From Larus michahellis (Eukaryota > Chordata > Aves > Charadriiformes > Laridae), in NCBI RefSeq assembly GCF_964199755.1, contig NC_133897.1, positions 111,910,037-111,974,036 on the forward strand: 64,000 nucleotides of DNA. Reading direction: 5' to 3'. The position numbers and the translations under genes are program-made. Shown piece by piece: positions 12,801 to 24,800 of this stretch. How positions within the stretch are numbered: the stretch's first letter is position 1; every line of letters begins with the position of its first letter. The notes beneath the pieces are model-generated. The model made no database searches. It was not told the origin of the DNA and worked only from the letters and a program-made list of their open reading frames with translations.

Positions 12801-15800
12801 AAGACAGAAGTAATTATTGTAACACATGCTGAAGGCTCACCACCACATGGTAGATTTATGTTTCTATGAAGTTGGTAACAGTAAGATTTTTTTAAAATCA
12901 TTATTACAGCTAGTAGTAAAAGAAAACCCTTTCCTGTTATTGGCACTTCAGGTTGTCTAATGCAGAAACATAAATTACAAAATGGATTGCAACCCTAAAT
13001 CACTTTGCCAAAAAGACTTTCATTACTTTATTTCAAAATACTGGGGGAAAAAAAAGTTAAACACAATTTGGAGACTTTTACACCCATGAAAATAGGCATA
13101 ATTGCTTTGTTCAGATGCTGGGAAACCCAAAGAAAAACTGGGACATAAAACTGAGAACACAGATTTATAACAAAAACATTTACTGATACTCCTCAGTGCA
13201 AAGTCTTCTTCTGCCAAAATAGTATTTTCTTACAAGAACTTCTCCTAGCAAATAACAGTGGTGCGAGACGTGTATTGCAACCTTTTCAGCTGTAATTCAG
13301 AGAATGCCCTTAATTTTCTGATTTGGAAGATAGGCTTGACTGTAGATGAAAATACATATAATCAAGCATGGAAGCTAAAATACAGAATCTGTCCTATAGC
13401 AAAGTTACAAGATTATGATAACATGATTTCAAAATTATGAGAGAACGTGAATTAAAGACCCACCAGGCAACATAAAGCTGTTTCTAGAACTGCAGTTTAG
13501 ACCCCATTTTACAGTAATGTAAAGCGATGCTTTGAAATAATAACTGTGAGATAGAAATGGTCTAAGCATGGAACAGCTCTATTCAGTCTGTGAGGAAAAC
13601 AATTTTAAAATCTAATAAACCAGTGATCTTCAAACAAATGCAAGTCTCGGTAAACTTTCAATGTGAAAACTTTATGTTAGTTATAGGCAGTTTCTATTGA
13701 TGCAGTTTCTAGTCAAAAAATACTTTCTAACCAGGAATGTGGAATGCCATCAAGCCACTCGGGACACTCACTGAATTAGAATTCCTCACTTGCAAATTAT
13801 GATTTTAATAAATGTCACTGTAGCTAGGGGTGAAAAAGAAAGAGGGACGGAAACTCAAGTAACATATGCAAACCGTCTCCAGCAAGCAAGATCCTCTCTA
13901 CCAGCAATAAAAATAATAACTTGGAATCATCTTTCTCTTGGCAGCTGGCTCTTCTCCTCTTCCTGTAGCCATACCCCACACCCCCTGCGTTGACTCATAG
14001 GCATTAGGTTTTGTGGCTGACTGCACACCCCAGCTTAGGTTGCTGGAAGGGGCTGCTTCACAAAGCCACAGCAGAGCCTAAAGTTGTTCTACTCATCAGA
14101 CTTACTGGCTCTCTGCCTTTTCGGCTAGCTTGGGTCCATTCACTCATGACAGCACTTCTACCAGTTGCCATTTTCTTTTCACACTCCACAATGATTTCAG
14201 CTTCACTGTAGGAGTCCAGTGCCACACAGACTGGCACAGAGCTCTGAACTATAAAACAGACCTCCTAAATAGACCTTAATCTTTCCTTTCTTCCTTGGCC
14301 ATGAATTTCTTGTACACAGAACTCCAAACTACAGTGTTAGGGCACTCATTTAGACTGGGCACAACTGTGTTGTCCTTTTCTTCAAAGCATAATTACAGCT
14401 TCCATAATTCCATCACTTTTACTACAGAACCATTTTTTATCAGACATTGGACACTAGAATCCCACTGATGTGACAGACTTCCTTAGCTGAATGCAAACCT
14501 GTTAGGGCCCCTTGTGCTTCTGCTACTGTTGATGCTACAAGGATTTGCATTTTGCTACATTAATTTTGAAGTTGTTATTTTTTTCCTTCTGTTTTATGCC
14601 AAAATACAGTTTACGGCAGGGGAAGGTAATCAGTAATACAGCTGAGGACAGGTTTTTGCACTGGCACTCACTTACAGTAATAGCAGTTTTAATGTTCACT
14701 TGAACAAGGGATACAGTCCCCAAGAGTCTGAAATAGGAAGACTCTGCTGTAATTGCACAGAATAAGTGAAACCTGTTTAATCCTAACCATTGGACCTTTT
14801 CGGTCAGCTTCTCCTGCTCCCTAACAGATGCCAGAAGAGTGGCCAGCCCTTCTGGGTTTCCAGTCCTATCCAGTTTGTGGGGGAAGGGAGGATGCTCTTC
14901 TCCTTTAGGCCTTGGGCTATAAGACTTAAATCAGGAATTATGTGTTCTCATCCTCTCACACCGTGGCAAGATTAAGCATATTACAGCTTTCTTCCTCGAC
15001 AGCTAAGATTGATATGGAATGTATTTGTGAAAAAAAACACCTCAGGGAAGAATTTGTTCTTCATCTACCAATATCCAAAATGGTTCTCAGAAAAGCAGCA
15101 CAAACCAGATCATTTCCAATAAATGATACTTAAGTAATTCCAGTGAATGACCAAAAAAACCCATACACATGGAGGAACAAGCACTTAGTCCATTCCAGAC
15201 TGGTACTAAAGTTAATTGTTCAGCCAAGGTCAATGGACAAACACCATTTAAAGTTAACTTAATTGGTCTTTTTCATTCAGATGAACAAGGGCAGCAAAAC
15301 TAATTTTGAGAGCAGAACTGCTGTGGATACCAGCTACCCTGGGGTGACTGTTTTGTCATCACATCAAGGGGCTTCTCAAATTATCAAACATTTTAATAAG
15401 AAAACATTGCAATAACATTGGGTTTATACTAAGACAGAAAACACTAACAATATACCACATGTTCCAGCAACTCCATTATCCTGCTTGGCATATGTCTCAC
15501 GCTGTTTCAAGGGTTTAAGAGCATCTGTAGTAGTTCATCTGGGTTTTGCTGCACAGCTAATACAGAACTGGAATATACTATTGGCAATAGAATAAATAAA
15601 GTTTTTTAGTGAATGTACTTGGTTTATGTTGTATATATGGTTCTCCTCCACAGACCATTGTAACTGTAGCCCTGGGCCTATCCTGGGCTCAGTTCCCAAA
15701 AACCAGAAAACTGGTACATTTTCAGCGTATTTGGAGTAAAAAGTAACAACCAAAAAAGCAAACAATGGCAATTTGTCCAGAAATCTCTGGTTTACCAGTT

Positions 15801-17459
15801 ATTGCTCTTCTAAACCAGCTGTAAATCATGATTAATAAACACTTCTTTTAGTTTTCCATGAGCTGTCTCTAGGCACTGATTTGCGTTACAGATCCTAAAC
15901 ATAGCTGCTACCATAAAACTCCCTCTCTTAATAACACAGTTACATTGCTTACCCAATATGAACTACATCCCTAAATATCACAAACAATGACAAGCACAAG
16001 CTTCTCATATGCATGACAGATGCTAATTAGAAGAGCAAAATACATGTTCCTGTGTTTATATATCAAAACTACCACTTCGTCTACATCCTTCTTAACACTC
16101 ACCAGTGCCTTAATGGCCCACTCGGCTGATATGCACCTGGTGCTCCTTCACTGATAGAGCTGTCCTTGAACTCAAGCATGATGACACCTTCTTGCACTCC
16201 ATGGGCAGCAACCTCCAAGTCTTCTCTGGCCTTTGCAGTAGAGTGACATGTCATTAGGCAGCACCACTGTCCTCTGGATGGACAGGACAGTGACTGGGCC
16301 TCCTTTAGCTGTGATCCCTGTCAGATGGCTTCATAGGCATCATGATGTCTGTGACCTACAGGTAACTCCAGTGAGGGGTAAAAAAGGCTGTAATGACAAA
16401 TGCTACAAATACAGATCTGTCAGCAAGTTCATGTCCAGAGAAATTACGACTGAAGACTAAAATCAGCAAAGAAGTTGTATATTTTAATTTATTAAAATTT
16501 GTTATTTGGCAGACAGTTTCTATGTATCTCTTTACTTTCTCACATCCAGCCTGTGCAAGATCAGTTTTCTGAGGTTAAGAACACTTACTGTTTATTGAAA
16601 TATGAATTCAAAGAAACATATTTTAAGATAAAAAGAATCATTACCTTGAGGATGGGCACTTAGATCCTTCTCTAAATCAGAATCATAATTCACAGATGTT
16701 GTCTTAATTTACTTTTTTCACAACTGATCACATGTAACACATTGGTTAATTAGAGAACATCTGTAGAACTACAGACATGGCCTGTCCCTCAGTCTTGCAG
16801 GTGAAAAAATCCAGAGAAGCTACTCCCTATATAAATTTCTAAGTTTGAACCGACAGTTCAAGAAAATCTTATGCAACATTTCCTTGAGTTGCCTGGAAGA
16901 ACATGCTATCAACCTACTGCTGCATACTGTCCCATCAGTTGTGCCTCAGAGGTGCATCACGCTGTCTCCTGGTGTATGAGACACCAGCTTTCATTGTAGG
17001 ACTTGAAGGGGCATATCAGCTGGTGGATTCGGAGCACTGTACTGCACTGCAGCCCACAGACAGGAAGGAAATGCAACAGTGGATGACAGGTATGCCGATG
17101 ACAGATCTTTGGATGTCAAAAACAGAAGTCTGTTCCAAAATTATTTGCTTTACCTGTGTAACCACACGTACATCGCTCGCATCATGCTGAGTGACCCTTG
17201 TCCCTGCTATAACACACCTCAGCGGAGGGGAGCGTGAACTCAGCTCACCCAGTGCTGAGACCACATTTCAGCAGCACGCAACTTTCGGCCTTGAGGTGCG
17301 ATGTGGGCGACGCTCGTGCCAGGCGTCATCACACTACTGCGGCCTTCACACCACGCTGTTTAAAGACAGCTGGCACGCTACCTTGTCAGCAGCTCACTGA
17401 CGTAATGGCACTGGCACCCTAACGGTGTGAGCGCCTCACTCTGCCGACCTTTCCTCCTC
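6861..17459. other. Intergenic sequence upstream of PTPN2, no gene seen
   Basis: This is AT-rich DNA with only short chance open frames. A 21-bp near-perfect palindrome lies at 7,425-7,445, and the segment around 11,520-11,565 is almost pure A/T. In human the next gene on this side, transcribed divergently from PTPN2, is SEH1L as I recall. I looked for its first WD-repeat exon and a second CpG island here and found neither, so it probably lies beyond the window start. Confidence 0.6.
7425..7445. repeat. Perfect 10-bp inverted repeat with 1-bp spacer
   Basis: TACTCACTCT, then C, then AGAGTGAGTA. The arms are exact reverse complements. It stands in intergenic DNA with no associated gene, and the function is unknown. 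Confidence 0.7.
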
Positions 17460-17689
17460 ACCTCACACTACTGAAGTGCTTCTTAGAAATCACCCCGAGG
17501 CCCAGCCCGGCGCCACAGCGGGGAGGCGCGGTGGCAGCAGGGTCAGAACCGCGCAGTTGGTTATCACGGTGGCAGCAGGTCGCCTGTACAAGGTGCCCCG
17601 GTGACGGGGCACTCTGTGGGGACCCGAGGCTGAGGGGGCCCGGCCGCCGCACCACAGGCGACGGGCGCCGCAGCTGGAGGCGGCAGCGC

Positions 17690-17770
17690 GGGGCGGGGCT
17701 AACCGCCAGGGGGCGCTCGGGGGGGCGGGGCTAACCGGCAAAGGGGCGGGGCTTACCGTCAGGGGCGGCA
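17690..17770 (+). repeat. Tandem GC-box cluster (Sp1/KLF-type sites)
   Basis: GGGGCGGGGC occurs three times, at 17,690-17,699, 17,722-17,731 and 17,743-17,752. Each copy is followed by CTAACCG or CTTACCG, so a longer unit than the GC box has been duplicated. Spacing is 32 bp then 21 bp, and a fourth weaker GGGGCGG follows at about 17,762. Such boxes bind Sp1/KLF factors. Activity is inferred. Confidence 0.7.
17703..17718 (+). promoter_or_regulatory. CTCF-like core motif
   Basis: CCGCCAGGGGGCGCTC matches the core of the vertebrate CTCF consensus (CCASYAGRKGGCRC-like). It lies between the first and second GC boxes. This is a motif match by eye only; occupancy is unknown. Confidence 0.55.
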
Positions 17771-18185
17771 GAGCCGGGGAACTGAGGGGAACGGCTGGGG
17801 CGCGGCGGGGGGGGCGGATAAAAACGTTCCCGGTGAAACCTCCCGCTTGGTGAAGGCCCGGAGTCACGTCCGGAGAGGAGGCGGCGTGGCCAAGGGCAGG
17901 GCTGTCGCTGCGGCGCGAGGAGGGAGCCCGGCGCTTTAACCTCTTTTCCTCCCGTGCGGCACTAATTACCGCCGGGCATTTTCAAACCGGCCGCACGTTA
18001 CACGGGAAAATCCGCGCCGAGGTGCGAAGCGCAGCTCGCCTGGCCCGAAGGGCGCTGCTGCATGAGGCCGAGCCGTAGGGCGGGATTTCCCTGCCGCTCG
18101 GGAAACCGCAGTCCTCGCTAAACCCTTCGCTTGACCTTGAGCTTCGCGGAGCGTTTTGCGGGAGCGATTTCCTTAGGGATTTCTC

Positions 18186-18341
18186 TCTGAAGCGATCACT
18201 GGAACGGGTTGCCCGGGGAAGTTGTTCAAGGGCAGGCTGGATGGGGCTTTGAGTGGGAGATGTCCCTGCCCATGGCAGGGGGGTTGGAACTAGATGATCC
18301 TTAAGGTCCCTTCCAACCCACACCATTCTGTGGTTCTGTGA
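18186..18341 (+). mobile_element. Truncated CR1 LINE, 3' end, inside the PTPN2 promoter island
   Basis: The segment matches the avian CR1 3' terminus: the tail of the reverse transcriptase frame, then the CCCTGCCCATGGCAGGGGG block, then CTTCCAACCCACACCATTCTG, ending in two copies of the 8-bp terminal repeat (ATTCTGTG, GTTCTGTG). Compared with the CR1 consensus as I remember it, two internal pieces are missing, about 22 bp after GAAGTTG and about 13 bp after GGCTTTGAG. The CR1 sense strand is the same as PTPN2, and the element ends about 420 bp before the PTPN2 start codon. Confidence 0.85.
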
Positions 18342-18504
18342 CCGCCGGGGGCTGCTGCGTTCCGCCTCGCCGCGTTCCTGCTGTCGAGGCGGCGAGCCTT
18401 GCCGGCATTCGTCGCCTTGCAGCCACCTGAGGCGCCGCGGAGGAGCGCCTTGCAGCCGCCGCCCAACCCGGGCCGAACCACCTGAGGGCGGCCCCTGCCC
18501 CCCC

Positions 18505-18512
18505 TGACGTCA
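18505..18512. promoter_or_regulatory. PTPN2: Full palindromic CRE
   Basis: TGACGTCA is the perfect 8-bp cyclic-AMP response element bound by CREB/ATF factors. It lies about 250 bp upstream of the PTPN2 start codon within the CpG island, a distance typical of functional CREs. Function is inferred. Confidence 0.6.
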
Positions 18513-18581
18513 CCCCAGGTGCTCCCCTCCTCCCCGGGGGGCGTGGTCTCTCCCGCCCGCGGGTGGGCGGAGCCGAGGGCC

Positions 18582-18591
18582 GCGCATGCGC
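18582..18591. promoter_or_regulatory. PTPN2: NRF1-type palindrome containing an upstream ATG
   Basis: GCGCATGCGC is the core of the NRF1 site, common at CpG-island start sites. The ATG in its centre (18,586) is out of frame with PTPN2. If transcription starts downstream of this site, that ATG is not in the mRNA. Confidence 0.5.
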
Positions 18592-18761
18592 CCGGCGCCG
18601 GCGGCCGCGGGACCCGCTGCGAGCGTATGTGCGCGCGCGGCGGCGGCAGTAGCGGCGGGGCGGAGCGCGCTCGCTGCTCCCCTGTGGTGGGCAGCGTGCG
18701 AGGGGCCGGCAGCGAGCCGGCCTCCCCACGGGCTCGCGCTCTGGTCGCCACCGCCGCCGCC

Positions 18762-18830
18762 ATGTCCGCCATCATCGAGCAGGAGTTCCAGGAGATCGAT
18801 GCCACCAACGACTGGCAGGCGCGTTATCTG
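18762..18830 (+). CDS. PTPN2: PTPN2 exon 1 (coding part)
   Basis: It encodes 23 residues, [20 protein letters not shown]..., the N-terminal helix of the PTP domain, the same length as in human. Donor CTG|GTGAGC, phase 0. The N-terminal sequence is more diverged than later exons. The 5' leader extends upstream into the CpG island by an unknown length. Confidence 0.95.
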
Positions 18831-21800
18831 GTGAGCAGAGGGGGCTGGCGCCGGACGGGAGTGCGGGCGGGCGGGGAGGGGGCCGCCGGCCGGCAGCGCC
18901 CCGTTGCCGGTACTCGCCGCCGCCTCAGCGGGGAGCGGAAGTCGCTGGGCCACGACTCGCTTTCAGGTGCAGGCAGCGAAACTGCGGGCGGGAGCCGCGC
19001 ATGCTCTCGGCCGGCGGCCGCCGCGGCTCCTCGGGAGGGGGCGGCGCGCTGCGCATGCGCCGGCGGCCTCTGGGCCGGTTGCGGGCGGCGGAGGGTTGGA
19101 GCTAAGCGGGGTGGTGTGAGCTGGACGAGGGTGAGCTCCTCGCCGTTCCCGGGCGGAGCGGAAAGTTATACCCGGTAACGCGGGTCTGGCCGGGACTCGC
19201 CATCGCCTCTGGGTTCGCGGCTCGGCCGCGGTTCCTCAGGCAGCCGCTCGCCCTCCCGTTACCCGCTGCCTTGGCATGCTTGGCCTCTACAGGAGACCAG
19301 CTCAGAAACACACGAGTTAGCCTTTTTCTCTAGAAACAACACCGGTTACTAGCTGCTGCAGCGGTGGTCTTTGGGTCAGTTCCATAAAATGGGCTTTACG
19401 TATAAGTTTATAATATTAAAGCAGTTGATTGAGCCAGTATGTATTTTACAGTGCTCTTTCACAAATGAGGAAAACCAACCCCAAAGGGAAATTCTTTTTA
19501 CTAGCTTTGTTGTGCTTTTTCTCTGTTAAATTAGAATCACAGAATGGTTTGGGTTGGAAGTGACCTTAAAGATCACCTAGTTCCCACCCCCCTGCCATGG
19601 GCAGGGACACCTCCCACTAGACCAGGCTGCTCAAACCCCATCCAGCCTGGCCTTGAACACTTCCAGGGATGGGGCATCCTCAGCCTCCGTGGGCTGTTCC
19701 TGTGTCTCACCACCCTCACAGTAAAGAATTTCTTCCTGATATCTACTCTAAATCTACCCTCTTTCAGTTTAAAGCCATTACCCCTTGTCCTATCACTACA
19801 TGCCCTTGTACAAAGTCCCTCTCCAGCTTTTTTGTAGGCGCCCTTTAAATTAATGGTGTATGTGATAGATGCATGTGTATATTTCAAGTATATTATCTCT
19901 ATGCGTGTATTATGGTACTGAACTTTGGTTTGAACTTAACAAGGGATAGTGGAAATAAACTGTGCTAAATTGATGAGATAAAAGTGTATGGTAAGAATTC
20001 TGCAACCAGTATTGTTCATGCCATAAAAAAGTACACACACACGCACACACACATTACATCTGGTATATCCAGACTGAACAAGTAAGTTAGCTTTGGCAAG
20101 TCATTATGCTTGGAGAAGTAAACTGAAGAGAAAATTGTCTCCTAAACTTCGCATATGGATTTCCTAATTTTATTACAGCTGTGTCTTACATTTTTAATAA
20201 AGTTTTTCGTATTAGAATTTTATGTCTTTCTGATTTTGTAGATTTTGCAAACATAGGATTTTCTCAGAGAGTTAACACATTTGTTTTATACTAAAATCAG
20301 AAAATATAGACCTGCTTAAAAAGTAAAGGGAAAACAGCAAGTGATGCTTTTAAATAGCACAAACTTGTAGAAAATATTCTTAATTGCTGACTACTTGCTT
20401 TTATATTCAGGTTTTTTTTAGGAAGGTATTTTCCTATGATAGTGTTGTATAAAAAACACACACACTTGCAGTGAGAAATGTTTCTCTGAAGGAAAAAAAA
20501 AAGTTGGGTATTAGGTTTTTTTATTCTTCTTTCTGAGACCAGTTTTGTATATTTGCCCTTCAGTTCCATGAATTTGCCACGACTTATGGTAAAATTCTAT
20601 GAACCTTGGAATATTTATGCTGACTTCCAGAGCTCCTGTCCAATCTGAATTAATGACTGAATAAATAATACTGATTTTCACTTTTCTTTTTGATGCAAGT
20701 TTTTCTTGTAATATGCCTTTTCTGTGTAATATGCCTTATGTTACATCTGTCACCTGGTTTGTTTCCCCATTTTGTGATGGCTGGATCATATGTGGAAAAA
20801 CTGATATTAGAACTAGTCATTAAACTTCCTTAGGTTTAATTCTTTTTAGTAAGCCCCCTGCCCCATCACTGTAGTAGTTTTTCTAGCTGTTTCAATGTTT
20901 CTTGACCAAATTACAGGTCTGTTTCTGTGCACAAAGGCTGCCAGTGCTCTTAAAACCAAAATATGTTATATCCTGTTATGGAGTAATACAAAATTTACAT
21001 TTTGTGGGAACTTGGTTGTGAATGCCTGCGGGATGCATTTATTCAATGTGCGTGTGGTTTCTCCCAAAGCTTGTAAGCCATATAAGCTAGAGGAAAGGAC
21101 AAGTTCATGCTATATCAAAATAAAAAACGTGATTGTCTAACAGGTCAGGACATTTTTATACAAGTATGTACAGCAATGGTGCTTGACAGTTGCTGCTTCT
21201 CTTCGTGGTTTAGTTTCTTTACACGTTGGCACTGTGCTTAAGTAATGTTACACACCAGATGGAGCTTCCGTACGTACGTGATTTCCACCAAAGTCCTTTT
21301 TGTCTGTGTTCATTGTCTAGCAATATATAGACTATTTGGAAAGTTTGAGAAGACATAGAAGGCTGCGGAAACAGAGAATACTGAAGAATGCTTAGTTGTA
21401 AAGAGAGGTTTAGATGCTCTTTGGGACATAATGATAACATGTAGCAACATCATCTAAAAACAAAAGGAGAATTCAAAGTAAAATATTGTCAGTTCTATAT
21501 CGTACAACATGTCTGCTGAGATGGCATCAATATAGAGATATAAAGGGATCGTTCAGTTCATTGGAGGCTGCTCATCAGTGGCACTTTAGCTTTAGTGTTT
21601 TCGGTTGTCTGGATAAGGTAAACGTGTATCTCTTAGTGAAGTTGTAGAAAAGATGTGCTCAGAGGCAAAAAAAAATAATAAAACTGACCATTCAGAATAT
21701 GTGAACTGTGTGCTTTTTAAAATAGCATGTAAATGAGTATGTTTGAATATCTTCCAAATGCAGAATATTGATAGGTTTCTGTTAATGCCTGGGGAGAAGC

Positions 21801-24800
21801 AGGCTGTGATTTCATATTGATATTTGTGAGTCTAGAATTGTTCCTTCATATTGAATCGTGTTTAACTACAGCTATATGGGTTGAACCATCAAACCACCAA
21901 CAATAATCTTGTGGCTGTTAACAGCAGCCATAAAGTCCTTAACTAGTTCAGTTATCTTTGTGGGGATTTATGCTGCCAGTTGGTGTAAAGGAGCTAGTTC
22001 TGTCTATCTGAGTCTTTTACTAATGTGGGAGATAACATGTGAGTCTGAGGTGAACTCTAAGCATAATAAATATCTGGGTTTTTTTCACCCTTTGTTCATG
22101 CTGCATCAGTTGCTTACCAAGTTGTGCTTATGTTAGTTCACTGGTGTTAGCCAAGCGTGGGCAGATCTAAATGGCAAGAGCTTGGCCAAGAATGAAGCAC
22201 ACGTTTTCTGAGTGAAAATAACACTAGGTGTAGTAAAGTTTAGTTTTAAAATGTTAATTATTAATAACCTTGATTAATTAATAAGCTTGAACGTCTTACA
22301 ATAGGATGTGTAGAACACTAGCCTTAATCAGCTTATGGGCTGTAAGTAAATTGCATTTTTTTCTTTTAAAGGAAATTCGACACAAGTCCAGTGACTACCC
22401 TCATAGAGTTGCAAAATATCCAGAAAACAGAAATCGAAACAGATACAGAGACGTTAGTCCGTGTAAGTATCTCTTCTGTAATTATTGCAGTAAATTTTCT
22501 AGACTTCTTACTTACCCAGTTTGCTTTTAAACACCGTAGCTAATAAATCATGGTCACTGTAGGTTTTGTATTTTGTTTATTTCTGTAGGCATGTATCCTA
22601 TGATTAATCTGTTTTTTGTAACACATACACAAATGTGTAAAACAGGAGGGAGAAGGGTCTGCTGGTTAAACTCATTGTGCTGAATGATACATGAGAGATG
22701 ATTACAAATCATAGTTATTAGTATATAGGTAAATGTTCGTGAGCTGCAAAGTAATACTTTAAAGGTATTTTTCTCATAAAGAAAATTTGTTTAATATTGC
22801 TTCATCTGGCATTAAAACAATCAACATCTGCTGAGCACAGAAATTGAGTTAATAAGCCTTGACTAACGCAGTTTCTTTTTGGGCTAAGTGATTCTGCACA
22901 TCTGCAAGATTGTGTGGATAAATGCCACTGGGTTTCCACTGTTGCTTTAAAAAATACTTGAGATTTTGTTATTTTTGTAAGTTCAGAAGAATGTATGCAT
23001 GGACCTGTTCTTTAATTTTCTCAATGCAAGTAGATATGGTGTGGAGTGCTTTGTATTTTACTAACTGCCGTAAAATGGTCTTTGTGACATAATGATCTTA
23101 TATCTCAGGTGAAGACAGCTCTTTTTTTTTCCCCAGCTTCTTTGCTACTGAAGCATTGTGGACTTTTTTTTCAACAGCTTTTACTTTAGAAGCCGTAATC
23201 CAAAATGGTTATAAAAATACATGTGAGCAAAAGATTACCAATATGTAGTTATAGCTGGAGAAATCCATCAAATCATTTTCCAAAGGACTAGGAAAAGAAA
23301 TTCAGTACAACCTTAATTTTTCTACAAAACACTGAAGTTGGAATAGGTTAAAGGTTTGTGTGTTCTTTAGTATGAAGTTTCCCAGAGTGCCGAAGGCTCA
23401 GAAAAGCCGCCTTGTTACTGGATCTAGAATTTTTGAAGGGTTGCTGGTGTATTGGGGCTTTTTGTTTGAGAGCCTAATCTGAATACCTATGGTAAGATTT
23501 GGAGAAGTGCTGAACTCCTTGTTTCCAGTTGAAAGTTGTGGTAACAGCATGTGCATAGCACTTCTCAAAATTACACGGAAGGGGTCTCGGGTTGAGTCAT
23601 GCTGATCAGATGCAGCACTGCGTGCTGCTTGTTCCGCTGCTCCCAGGCTGCTAACTTGCACAGTGTATTTGCGCCAAATGGATCCAGTCTGGCTTAACGC
23701 TGAATCTCAATACTGCACTCTGATGAAAATGAACTTCAGAGTTCAGTGCACAGCCTCTTTGCTGTGTCTGCATGGCATTCCCCAGTATCGTCTGTTTGAG
23801 AACTGTACAGCTCTGAAGAAGATGCCTCAAGTTAGTCAAGGCATACTAACTTCTGCTGTATGCTCAGCAAAGGGAGACAGGCCTCTGCTGGACCTTTGAT
23901 TTATGCAGAGGTACTCACGTGTCCCAGCTTTGCTGTCCTCTTACAACACAGCATTAGCATCTTACCGGTGGTAAAGCAGATCATGTTTTATTCACTTTCT
24001 GTTTCATACCTAAATCAGGATGGGGTTTGTAAGAAGAGAAGGCAGGAAATTGGATTTGAACCCACGAGACCCAAGTTCTATTCCTGCATCCAATATCCTG
24101 TACAAATTCTGTGGCGGAAGCTGTGTTCGTGCATTTACCATTTCTCCAATCCATAGATTTCATATCTTGGGCACTACTGCAAGGAGAATAGCAGCTTACC
24201 TTCAACATATTTGTGGTTTTTCTTTCGTTTTAAAAAGAGTGTTTCTAAAATAAATAAATAAAGACATTGTCTTATTTAAGTAGCATCTGATAATGCCTGC
24301 GATAATACCTTAGGGGTGTGAGTTGTATTCATCTCCTGTAGTTTTTTGGAGTTCAAAACTTTCTTTAATCATGTCATGCCTTTTAGAATAGTGAAGAGCA
24401 CTGAACACCTCTGCGTGATCACAGCAAAGCCTGCTTCTGAAATGCTTCTTTAGTCAGGAGGTAAATAATTATGTGATTGTATTAATCCCTGGACCCCGTG
24501 CAAGAGCAGAGAGACAGTTAGATAAAATCTAGTCTTGAAGTAGTAGTTGGGCTCAGGAAGGGGTTAGAGTCATTACATGCCGGTTGACATGAAGTATAAC
24601 ATGACTGAACTAAGATGGTGAACTTTGAGACATGTCTCAGTTTTTAGCATTTATGACAGAAGGAAGGTTTAAATTGGGCCACCAAGATAGCCTGCAGCAT
24701 TGGGTACTAGGAGCAAGGCTATATGAGAACGGTGTAGAACACTGTGTTTGAACTAATTCCTGTTTAATTACTGTGTTTTCAAATATGGCTCATAATTGTA

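Larger units (their letters stand above)
17460..19280. promoter_or_regulatory. PTPN2: CpG-island promoter of PTPN2
   Basis: GC content and CpG density jump sharply at about 17,460 and fall again near 19,280, in an otherwise AT-rich region. The island spans the leader, exon 1 and the start of intron 1. There is no TATA box at a sensible distance from the start codon. Instead it holds GC boxes, a full CRE and NRF1-type palindromes, which is typical of dispersed-initiation housekeeping promoters. The transcription start cannot be fixed from sequence. The outer part (17,460-18,100) is far enough from exon 1 to be a separate or divergent promoter. Confidence 0.85.
18831..22371. other. PTPN2: PTPN2 intron 1
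   Basis: The first 450 bp belong to the CpG island and hold an NRF1-type site (19,051) and an ETS-like GCGGAAGT (about 18,935). A CR1 fragment (19,533-19,849) and an AC microsatellite (20,033-20,053) follow. The rest is AT-rich without recognised features. Confidence 0.9.

Noticed and set aside
1-17459. SEH1L exons, expected on this side by synteny
   Set aside because: No WD-repeat coding exon with splice sites and no second CpG island could be found, so the gene is not claimed for this window.
18519-18761. N-terminal extension of PTPN2 starting at 18,519
   Set aside because: The codon at 18,519 is GTG, not ATG. The family N-terminus aligns at 18,762 with a good Kozak context. Only the in-frame ATG at 18,627 deserves mention as an alternative start.
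18301-18953. Long minus-strand open frames (142-172 codons) across the PTPN2 exon 1 region
   Set aside because: High GC content removes stop codons in every frame of the CpG island. Their translations are low-complexity Arg/Ala/Gly/Pro, and they are shadows of the leader, CR1 tail and exon 1.
24010-24130. A tRNA gene at the B-box-like sequence
   Set aside because: No complete acceptor stem, D arm or anticodon arm could be paired. Only the T-arm-like part is present.
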